NCBI GenBank assembly: GCA_038212305.1
Contig: JBBQUP010000146.1
Span: forward strand, 1 to 5,337
Direction of reading: 5' to 3'
Source: JBBQUP01 sp038212305
GTDB taxonomy: Bacteria > Bacteroidota > Bacteroidia > Bacteroidales > Marinilabiliaceae
DNA: 5,337 bases
A program made the translations under genes and the position numbers. The notes beneath the pieces were generated by a model. That model was not told where the DNA came from, ran no database searches, and saw only the letters and a program-made list of their open reading frames with translations. This document shows, in pieces, positions 1 through 4,954 of the stretch (positions are counted from its first letter, which is position 1; each line of letters begins with the position of its first letter).

Positions 1-165
1 GAAATTACTAGCCTTAGGAGTCATACTTAAAAAATTGTCGAATAATCTTTTAAGATACTGATTTATAAGGCTTTAACCAAATTATTTGTTGCTTATTTTG
101 CTGATATTCAGATAATTATATTAATATCTACCGAAGTATTGTATAATAAAACGAATTCAAAATCA
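1..165. other. Intergenic leader of cdd, with an unresolved left edge
   Basis: No convincing gene lies here. A short + frame is open from position 2 to a TGA at 59-61 (19 codons) and could be the tail of an upstream gene, but it is too short to judge. On the - strand an ATG at 22-24 could start a gene running off the left edge, with only 8 codons visible. TTATTTTG at 93-100 matches the Bacteroidota -7 pattern TAnnTTTG at all but one fixed position. It has no clear TTG at the expected distance, so it is only a weak promoter candidate for cdd. A TATAAT at 142-147 has no -35 partner and is probably chance in AT-rich DNA. Confidence 0.4.
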
Positions 166-651
166 ATGAAATTAGAAAAAATAGATTTCACCTATCAGCA
201 ATTCAGTAACATTGAAGAGTTAACACTCGAGAACCAAGCATTAGTTCAAAAAGCATTAGCTGCCAAACCCAAAGCCTATGCGCCCTATTCATTATTTGAA
301 GTAGCTTGTAGTGTTCAATTAAAAAATGGTGAAGTTATAGTTGGAAACAATCAGGAAAATGCTGCTTATCCTTCGGGGCTTTGCGCCGAGCGGGTTGCTG
401 TTTTTTACGCACAATCAACCTATCCAAATGCCATTATCGAAAAGATTGCCATTGTTGCTGGAGAAAAAAGCAACCTAACCAACCAACCCATAACACCATG
501 TGGTGCTTGCCGTCAAGTATTAATCGAAATCGAAAAAAAGCAGAACCAGCCAATTGAAGTGATTTTGGTTGGAAAAGTGTCCGTCCTAGTAATAGAATCG
601 ATTTCCAGCCTTTTGCCATTAGCTTTTAATGGTGATGATTTGCCAAAATAA
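166..651 (+). CDS. cdd: Cytidine deaminase (homotetrameric, three-cysteine zinc type)
   Basis: Hydrolyses cytidine and deoxycytidine to uridine and deoxyuridine plus ammonia, in the cytosol, as part of pyrimidine salvage. The 161-residue product shows the whole active site: a nucleoside-binding QENAAYPSG segment (63-71), the CAE motif with zinc ligand Cys73 and catalytic Glu75, and PCGAC (111-115) supplying zinc ligands Cys112 and Cys115. Cysteine rather than histidine before AE marks the small tetrameric class rather than the larger E. coli-type dimer. An extra N-terminal stretch of about 20 residues before the core is in line with Bacteroidota homologues as I know them. The ATG at 166 is chosen because the longer frame begins only at a TTG at 139 and the added residues do not look conserved. 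One oddity is that the usual VGAA after the APYS motif reads VACS (46-49). It converges on the pseudouridine synthase gene with 6 bases between stops. Family assignment is secure. Confidence 0.95.
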   Translation: MKLEKIDFTYQQFSNIEELTLENQALVQKALAAKPKAYAPYSLFEVACSVQLKNGEVIVGNNQENAAYPSGLCAERVAVFYAQSTYPNAIIEKIAIVAGEKSNLTNQPITPCGACRQVLIEIEKKQNQPIEVILVGKVSVLVIESISSLLPLAFNGDDLPK

Positions 652-657
652 ATGACA

Positions 658-1347
658 CTAATAAATATTTTTAAATTCAGCCCATAATGGTTCGGTAACT
701 ACCGGAGGTGGCGCAATAATAACAATAGGTTCGTTTTTAACGGGATGAATAAACTCAACTTTACGGGCATGAAGTCCAATGCCGGGGTTGGCATTTGAAC
801 GTGCAAAGCCATATTTTAAATCGCCCTTAATAGGGCAGCCCATACGAGCCAACTGAGCTCTGATTTGATGGTGGCGACCCGTCTCTAAATTTATCTCCAG
901 CAAATGAAAATTTGAAGTGCTGCTAATAAACTTGTAAGTCAAAATGGCCTCTTTCGCACCTTTTTTTGCTTTATCGTGAGCGTGCGATTTATTTTTATCC
1001 GAATCCTTTAACATGTAATGTACCAAACGACCTTCGTCGGCTGGCGGAATATTTTTTACAATTGCCCAATAAGTCTTTTTAACCTCATGAGTTTGAAACA
1101 TGGCATTTAAACGCACCAAAGCCTTGCTGGTACGGGCAAACACCACTACTCCACTCACCGGACGATCGAGTCGATGGGCAACTCCAAGGTAAACATCACC
1201 TGGTTTATCGTATTTCTTTTTAATGTAAGCTTTAACGGCATCGCTAAGTGGCTCATCGCCGGTTACATCGCCCTGCACCAAATCAAAATTTGATTTATTG
1301 ATGGCAATAATGTGGTTATCCTCGTAAAGTACTTCTAACTTGCTCAT
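658..1347 (-). CDS. RluA-family pseudouridine synthase, single catalytic domain
   Basis: Isomerises uridine to pseudouridine in rRNA or tRNA; the exact target position cannot be read from the sequence. The 229-residue protein has the RluA-family signature HRLDRPVSG (58-66) with catalytic Asp61, followed by the FARTSKAL strand, and the second signature LETGRHHQIRAQLA (154-167). There is no N-terminal S4 RNA-binding domain, so it resembles the short TruC/YqcB-like forms rather than RluC/RluD. Start choice: the ATG at 1347 gives MSKLEVLYEDNHI, typical of the family's first strand. The frame extends ten codons further only by using a TTG at 1377. In the first motif the usual NKPxG reads NKSNF (17-21), which is unusual. 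It lies 94 bases downstream of panB on the same strand and is probably cotranscribed with it. Confidence 0.93.
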   Translation of the reverse strand: MSKLEVLYEDNHIIAINKSNFDLVQGDVTGDEPLSDAVKAYIKKKYDKPGDVYLGVAHRLDRPVSGVVVFARTSKALVRLNAMFQTHEVKKTYWAIVKNIPPADEGRLVHYMLKDSDKNKSHAHDKAKKGAKEAILTYKFISSTSNFHLLEINLETGRHHQIRAQLARMGCPIKGDLKYGFARSNANPGIGLHARKVEFIHPVKNEPIVIIAPPPVVTEPLWAEFKNIY

Positions 1348-1364
1348 TGGTTGGTATAAATAAA

Positions 1365-1382
1365 AGGTATCAAACAATACCT
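1365..1382 (-). terminator. Small hairpin between panB and the pseudouridine synthase gene (weak terminator or attenuator?)
   Basis: In the - strand transcript AGGTAT and ATACCT form a perfect 6-bp stem around a 6-base TGTTTG loop, followed at once by the T-rich run TTTATTTAT. This has the shape of a weak intrinsic terminator or an attenuator in the panB to pseudouridine synthase gap. The stem is short and only modestly G+C, so it may have no function. Confidence 0.25.
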
Positions 1383-1441
1383 CTTTGAAACTAAACTACG
1401 CCAGTTTCGGTAAATAATTAATAAATATTTCTAAAAATGGG

Positions 1442-2260
1442 TTAGTATTGCTCTTTGGCACTGGGAAAATCACTCGATTTAACATCCTTAATGTAATTAT
1501 TCACAGCGCCTGAAATCTCGTCGAATAAATTGTGATAGCGTCTTAAAAATCGAGGTGAAAAATCAACGTTAATACCAAGCATATCGTTTATCACAAGCAC
1601 CTGACCATCTACGCCTCCTCCAGCACCAATGCCAATAATAGGAATGGTTAATTCTTTAGCCACTCGTTCAGCCAATTTGGCGGGAATCTTCTCTAAAACC
1701 AACCCAAAGCATCCTGCTTCTTGCAGCAAATGGGCATCTTCAAGCAGTTTTTGAGCTTCCTCTTCGTTTTTTGCACGAACTGAATATGTTCCGAATTTAT
1801 TGATCGATTGAGGGGTTAATCCCAAATGACCCATTACAGGAATACCGGCCGAAAGAATTCGGTTGACTGATTCGAGCACCTCTCTACCACCTTCAAGTTT
1901 TACGGCATCAGCAGCCGTCTCTTTCATAATGCGAATGGCCGAACTAAGTGCCTCTTTCGAATTACCCTGATAGGTTCCAAAAGGCATATCAACCACAACT
2001 AAAGCTCTATCAACACCACGAACTACCGATGCGCCATGGTATATCATCTGATCTAAAGTAATTGGCAAGGTAGTTTCCCAACCAGCAAACACATTCGATG
2101 CAGAATCGCCTACCAAAATAACATCAATACCTGCATGATCGATAATTTTAGCGAACGAATAATCATAAGCCGTTAACATCGATATCTTATTTCCAGTGTG
2201 TTTCATCTCCATCAACACATGCGTGGTGACTTTACGAATACGATCTTTTGCTACTGACAT
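1442..2260 (-). CDS. panB: 3-methyl-2-oxobutanoate hydroxymethyltransferase (ketopantoate hydroxymethyltransferase)
   Basis: Transfers a hydroxymethyl group from 5,10-methylenetetrahydrofolate to alpha-ketoisovalerate, giving ketopantoate, the first committed step of pantothenate and coenzyme A synthesis. It is a cytosolic TIM-barrel enzyme. The 272-residue product is colinear with the family. Metal-binding acidic residues are visible at Asp52 (LVGDSASN) and Asp91 (VVVDMPFG). KLEGG (121-125) supplies Lys121 and Glu123, and Glu190 (VLEKIP) matches the catalytic Glu181 of the E. coli enzyme. GIGAGGGVDGQVLV (210-223) and the C-terminal FSPRFLRRY (234-242) are also typical. The ATG at 2260 gives the usual MSVAK start. 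A longer reading from a TTG at 2302 would begin upstream of the promoter's -7 box, so it is rejected. It is transcribed divergently from dnaK and leads into the pseudouridine synthase gene. Confidence 0.97.
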   Translation of the reverse strand: MSVAKDRIRKVTTHVLMEMKHTGNKISMLTAYDYSFAKIIDHAGIDVILVGDSASNVFAGWETTLPITLDQMIYHGASVVRGVDRALVVVDMPFGTYQGNSKEALSSAIRIMKETAADAVKLEGGREVLESVNRILSAGIPVMGHLGLTPQSINKFGTYSVRAKNEEEAQKLLEDAHLLQEAGCFGLVLEKIPAKLAERVAKELTIPIIGIGAGGGVDGQVLVINDMLGINVDFSPRFLRRYHNLFDEISGAVNNYIKDVKSSDFPSAKEQY

Positions 2261-2290
2261 AAAACAAAACTTTTGCAGAGATAATTTCCG

Positions 2291-2324
2291 CAAAGGTAAC
2301 AATTACTTATTTATGAGGATGCAA
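2291..2324 (-). promoter_or_regulatory. Bacteroidota-type promoter for panB
   Basis: On the - strand TACCTTTG (2298 to 2291) matches the Bacteroidota housekeeping -7 consensus TAnnTTTG exactly. A TTG at 2324-2322 lies 23 bases upstream, slightly longer than the usual 19-21. Transcription would start near 2285, leaving a leader of about 25 bases before the ATG at 2260. The -7 box is a strong match; the -33 assignment is less certain because of the spacing. Confidence 0.6.
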
Positions 2325-2377
2325 TAAAATACTGTTTAATCATCTGACACCATTTACCTCGTAGCACTGGCGTTTTC

Positions 2378-2392
2378 CTGTCGATATGACAG
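2378..2392. promoter_or_regulatory. CTGTC-N5-GACAG inverted repeat upstream of dnaK
   Basis: This is a perfect 5-bp inverted repeat with a 5-base GATAT spacer, a typical size for a dimeric regulator site. It sits about 100-115 bases upstream of the transcription start predicted from the sigma-54-like element at 2466-2481, which is where enhancer-binding activators commonly bind. TGACA recurs nearby at 2345, 2400 and 2431. Function is inferred from symmetry and position only. The region is shared with the divergent panB promoter, so it could serve either gene. Confidence 0.35.
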
Positions 2393-2450
2393 AATTAACT
2401 GACAATCAAATTGAAAATCGGATAATTTATTGACAAAAATTCATCTAAAC

Positions 2451-2494
2451 AGTCAAAAAAGACCTTGGCACATCCTTTGACTATTGGTGAGTCA
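2451..2494. repeat. AGTCA/TGACT inverted repeats around the dnaK promoter
   Basis: AGTCAAA (2451-2457) and TTTGACT (2476-2482) form a perfect 7-bp inverted repeat with an 18-base spacer that contains the TGGCAC element. TGACT (2478-2482) pairs again with AGTCA (2490-2494) across 7 bases. Three AGTCA-type boxes in 44 bases around the predicted start of transcription suggest an operator. The 5-bp core is short enough that part of this could be chance. Confidence 0.35.
2466..2481 (+). promoter_or_regulatory. Sigma-54-like promoter element for dnaK
   Basis: TGGCAC (2466-2471), five bases, then TTGAC (2477-2481) follows the sigma-54 (RpoN) pattern TGGCAC-N5-TTGCW. The -24 half is perfect and the spacing correct, but the -12 GC is GA and the last base is C. 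The start would be near 2491, giving a leader of about 33 bases to the dnaK ATG at 2525, a realistic distance. No better TAnnTTTG/TTG pair is visible upstream of dnaK. This is pattern inference; the altered -12 element lowers confidence. Confidence 0.4.
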
Positions 2495-2524
2495 GAAAAT
2501 TAATTGATTATTAAATAATACAAA

Positions 2525-4423
2525 ATGGCGAAAATTATTGGAATCGACTTAGGTACAACCAATTCGTGCGTTTCAGTTATGGAAGGTAACGAACCTGTTG
2601 TAATACCAAACAGCGAAGGCAAGCGTACCACTCCATCCATAGTGGCATTCATCGACAATGGCGAGCGTAAAGTAGGTGATCCTGCTAAACGTCAGGCTAT
2701 TACCAATCCAACAAAAACAATTTATTCGATTAAACGTTTCATGGGAACTTCGTTCGATGAAGTGCCTAATGAAGTTAAACGTGTATCCTATTCAGTTATC
2801 AAAGGCGATAACAATACACCTCGTGTAAAAATCGATGATCGTAATTACTCAGCTCAGGAAATCTCAGCAATGGTTCTTCAAAAAATGAAGAAAACTGCCG
2901 AAGATTATTTAGGACAGGAAGTTACCGAAGCGGTTATTACAGTACCTGCTTATTTTAACGATGCTCAGCGTCAAGCAACCAAAGAAGCTGGCGAAATTGC
3001 TGGTCTTAAAGTTCGTCGTATCATTAACGAACCTACTGCTGCTGCCTTGGCTTATGGCTTAGACAAGATGCACAAAGACATGAAGATTGCTGTGTTCGAT
3101 TTAGGAGGCGGTACTTTCGATATCTCGGTACTTGAATTGGGTGACGGTGTTTTCGAAGTTAAATCAACCAATGGTGATACTCACTTAGGTGGTGACGATT
3201 TTGATGATTCAGTTATCAACTGGTTAGCCGATGAGTTTAAAAAAGATGAAGGCATTGACTTACGCAGAGACCCAATGGCACTTCAGCGTTTAAAAGATGC
3301 TGCTGAAAAAGCTAAAATTGAATTGTCTAGCTCAACAACAACTGAAATTAACTTACCATATATTATGCCAGTTGATGGCATTCCAAAACACTTGGTACGC
3401 ACGTTAACCCGCGCTCAGTTCGAACAATTGGCTGATAGCTTAATTCGCAGAACGCTTGAGCCTTGTAAACTAGCACTTAAAGATGCTGGCATGAGTCCAT
3501 CGGACATCGACGAAGTGATCTTAGTTGGTGGATCAACTCGTATTCCAGCTATTCAAAAAATTGTTGAAGATTTCTTTGGCAAAAAACCATCAAAAGGAGT
3601 AAATCCTGATGAAGTGGTTGCTGTAGGCGCTGCGATCCAAGGTGGTGTATTAACAGGTGAGGTTAAAGATGTATTGTTATTAGATGTTACCCCACTTTCG
3701 TTAGGTATCGAAACCATGGGCGGTGTTTTAACTCGCTTAATTGAGTCGAACACAACCATTCCAACAAAAAAATCGGAAACATTTACCACTGCCTCCGACA
3801 GTCAGCCATCGGTTGAGATTCACGTACTACAAGGCGAACGCCCAATGGCACGCGATAACAAAACCATTGGACGCTTCCACTTAGATGGTCTTCCACCAGC
3901 ACCACGCGGAGTACCTCAAGTTGAGGTAACATTTGATATTGATGCCAACGGTATATTGCACGTAAAAGCTAAAGATAAAGCAACAGGCAAAGAGCAGAGC
4001 ATACGTATAGAAGCTTCATCGGGCTTATCGGATGCTGACATCAAGCGCATGAAAGAAGAAGCCGCTGCTAATGCGGATTCAGATCAAAAAGCAAAAGAAG
4101 AGATCGATAAATTAAATCATGCAGATAGTTTAATTTTCCAAACCGAAAAACAATTGACCGAGTTTGGCGATAAGCTACCAGCTGATAAAAAAGGTCCTAT
4201 CGAAGAAGCGCTTAACAAATTAAAAGAGGCACATAAAAATAAAGATCTTGCAGGTATTGATGCAGCTTCTGCTGAGTTAAACCAAGTATTCCAAGCAGCA
4301 TCTCAAGAGATGTATAACGCAGGAGCACAAGGTCAAGAAGGTGCCGGCGCACAAGATGCATCAGCTGATCAAGGTAAAAAGAACGATGAAGTAACCGATG
4401 TTGACTTCGAAGAAGTAAAATAA
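2525..4423 (+). CDS. dnaK: Chaperone protein DnaK (Hsp70)
   Basis: ATP-driven chaperone that binds exposed hydrophobic segments and works with DnaJ and GrpE in the cytosol. The 632 residues give a full-length protein. The nucleotide-binding domain (about 1-380) shows the phosphate loop IGIDLGTTNS (5-14), catalytic Lys70, the INEPTAAALAYG segment (167-178), the second phosphate motif FDLGGGTFDIS (191-201) and the adenosine motif ILVGGSTRIP (332-341). The interdomain linker with DVLLLDVTP follows (382-390), then the substrate-binding beta domain to about 500 and the helical lid to about 600. A Gly/Ala/Gln-rich tail ends in DVDFEEVK, the EEVK-like terminus of bacterial Hsp70. The ATG at 2525 gives the standard MAKIIGIDLG start. 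No dnaJ or grpE lies within the window; the gene appears to be a single-gene unit between its own promoter region and a strong terminator. Confidence 0.99.
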   Translation: MAKIIGIDLGTTNSCVSVMEGNEPVVIPNSEGKRTTPSIVAFIDNGERKVGDPAKRQAITNPTKTIYSIKRFMGTSFDEVPNEVKRVSYSVIKGDNNTPRVKIDDRNYSAQEISAMVLQKMKKTAEDYLGQEVTEAVITVPAYFNDAQRQATKEAGEIAGLKVRRIINEPTAAALAYGLDKMHKDMKIAVFDLGGGTFDISVLELGDGVFEVKSTNGDTHLGGDDFDDSVINWLADEFKKDEGIDLRRDPMALQRLKDAAEKAKIELSSSTTTEINLPYIMPVDGIPKHLVRTLTRAQFEQLADSLIRRTLEPCKLALKDAGMSPSDIDEVILVGGSTRIPAIQKIVEDFFGKKPSKGVNPDEVVAVGAAIQGGVLTGEVKDVLLLDVTPLSLGIETMGGVLTRLIESNTTIPTKKSETFTTASDSQPSVEIHVLQGERPMARDNKTIGRFHLDGLPPAPRGVPQVEVTFDIDANGILHVKAKDKATGKEQSIRIEASSGLSDADIKRMKEEAAANADSDQKAKEEIDKLNHADSLIFQTEKQLTEFGDKLPADKKGPIEEALNKLKEAHKNKDLAGIDAASAELNQVFQAASQEMYNAGAQGQEGAGAQDASADQGKKNDEVTDVDFEEVK

Positions 4424-4454
4424 AGTCGATTACAAACGATAATGTAACATAGGG

Positions 4455-4495
4455 AAACCGCAGTAAATATCTGATTTACTGCGGTTTTTATTTTT
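4455..4495 (+). terminator. Intrinsic terminator of dnaK
   Basis: A perfect 14-bp stem, AAACCGCAGTAAAT (4455-4468) with ATTTACTGCGGTTT (4474-4487), encloses a 5-base ATCTG loop. It runs into a T-rich tract to 4495 (TT A TTTTT). It begins 32 bases after the dnaK stop codon and should end dnaK transcription efficiently, isolating the downstream region. Confidence 0.92.
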
Positions 4496-4746
4496 CTATA
4501 TTATTGAGTTTGATATTTTGTTATCGATTTTCATCATACAAGTGCTTGCCGGAAACGCTTCATTTCTCCTGCACACACCCTTTGGCTTGTCTCCATAAAA
4601 CCCACCAAACTTCATCGCGATAAGGTGATAGGATAGTTCGATGAGCAGGCGAATTTTAAATACATGCATGATAATAAAATCGAAATTGAAAAATTGAAAA
4701 ATGGATGGAATTATAACAAAACAGGACACAGAGACAACTCACACCC
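4496..4746. other. Gene-poor segment with a G+C-richer patch, possible repeat or gene remnant
   Basis: No convincing gene is visible. Positions 4541-4650 are about 49% G+C by hand count (54 of 110), set in very AT-rich flanks, so this patch differs from ordinary intergenic DNA here. A - strand frame crosses it but starts at a GTG, is only 77 codons, and has no domain I recognise. Further right are two tandem copies of ATTGAAAA (4685-4700) and a purine-rich stretch ending in GGACACAGAGACAA. The patch may be a dispersed intergenic repeat or a decayed gene; I cannot distinguish these. Confidence 0.35.
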
Positions 4747-4779
4747 ACACCTGACAGGTTTCGAAAACCTGTTAGGTGT
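4747..4779. repeat. 33-base near-perfect palindrome, likely dispersed repeat element
   Basis: ACACCTGACAGGTTT (4747-4761) and AAACCTGTTAGGTGT (4765-4779) pair at 14 of 15 positions around a 3-base CGA loop; the one mismatch is a G-U wobble if transcribed in the + direction. The stem is much stronger than chance. Only a short TTT follows it, so it is not a textbook terminator. From memory, ACCTGACAGG-type palindromes recur between genes in many Bacteroidota genomes, which fits a small dispersed element; copy number in this genome was not checked. It sits between the dnaK terminator and cas6. Confidence 0.75.
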
Positions 4780-4890
4780 TTAACCACGAAGCGTTAAAAT
4801 ATGCATTCGTTCATATTGTTTTTATGGATAAATAAATTTAATTTAACTTTTTCGTTTTCAAATGTCAACATCTATTAAGTTACTCCACGA

Positions 4891-4911
4891 AATCGGTAAT
4901 CGGAAATTGGA
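4891..4911 (+). repeat. Three tandem 7-base repeats upstream of cas6
   Basis: AATCGGT, AATCGGA and AATTGGA follow each other head to tail with a strict 7-base period, ending 43 bases before the cas6 start codon. Such short iterated boxes just upstream of a promoter can be regulator sites, but three short copies can also arise by replication slippage. Confidence 0.45.
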
Positions 4912-4916
4912 ACAAT

Positions 4917-4941
4917 GACATTTGACTAAAATTCGAATTTT
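4917..4941 (+). promoter_or_regulatory. Candidate cas6 promoter with overlapping palindromic operator
   Basis: GACATTTG (4917-4924) matches the Bacteroidota -7 pattern TAnnTTTG at five of six fixed positions; no well-spaced TTG -33 element is evident. AAAATTCGAATTTT (4928-4941) is a perfect 14-bp palindrome covering the place where transcription would begin, 13 bases before the cas6 ATG. That is an effective position for a repressor. The palindrome is certain; the promoter and operator roles are inferred. Confidence 0.3.
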
Positions 4942-4954
4942 TAATCGTATCAAC

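Noticed and set aside
110..129. AGATA/TATCT inverted arms upstream of cdd
   Set aside because: 5-bp arms with a 10-base AT-only spacer in very AT-rich DNA are not distinguishable from chance.
142..147. TATAAT resembling a sigma-70 -10 box before cdd
   Set aside because: No -35 hexamer at the proper distance and Bacteroidota use a different promoter consensus; AT-rich chance match.
434..619. 61-codon open frame on the - strand
   Set aside because: Lies wholly inside cdd on the opposite strand, with no recognisable protein features; cdd has intact motifs.
2500..2514. TTAAT-N5-ATTAA dyad in the dnaK leader
   Set aside because: Composed only of A-T pairs and short; expected by chance in a leader this AT-rich, and too weak for an RNA thermometer or riboswitch.
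3553..3789. 78-codon open frame on the - strand
   Set aside because: Antisense shadow of the conserved dnaK coding sequence; low-complexity Thr/Ser/Pro content reflects the codons of dnaK.
4496..4729. 77-codon open frame on the - strand after the dnaK terminator
   Set aside because: Begins at GTG, overlaps the T-run of the terminator, has mixed composition and no known domain. Kept only as a compositional patch.
4424..4954. Possible CRISPR array next to cas6
   Set aside because: No repeat of 20 or more bases recurs at regular spacing. The only tandem repeats are 7-8 bases long and the palindrome at 4747 occurs once.
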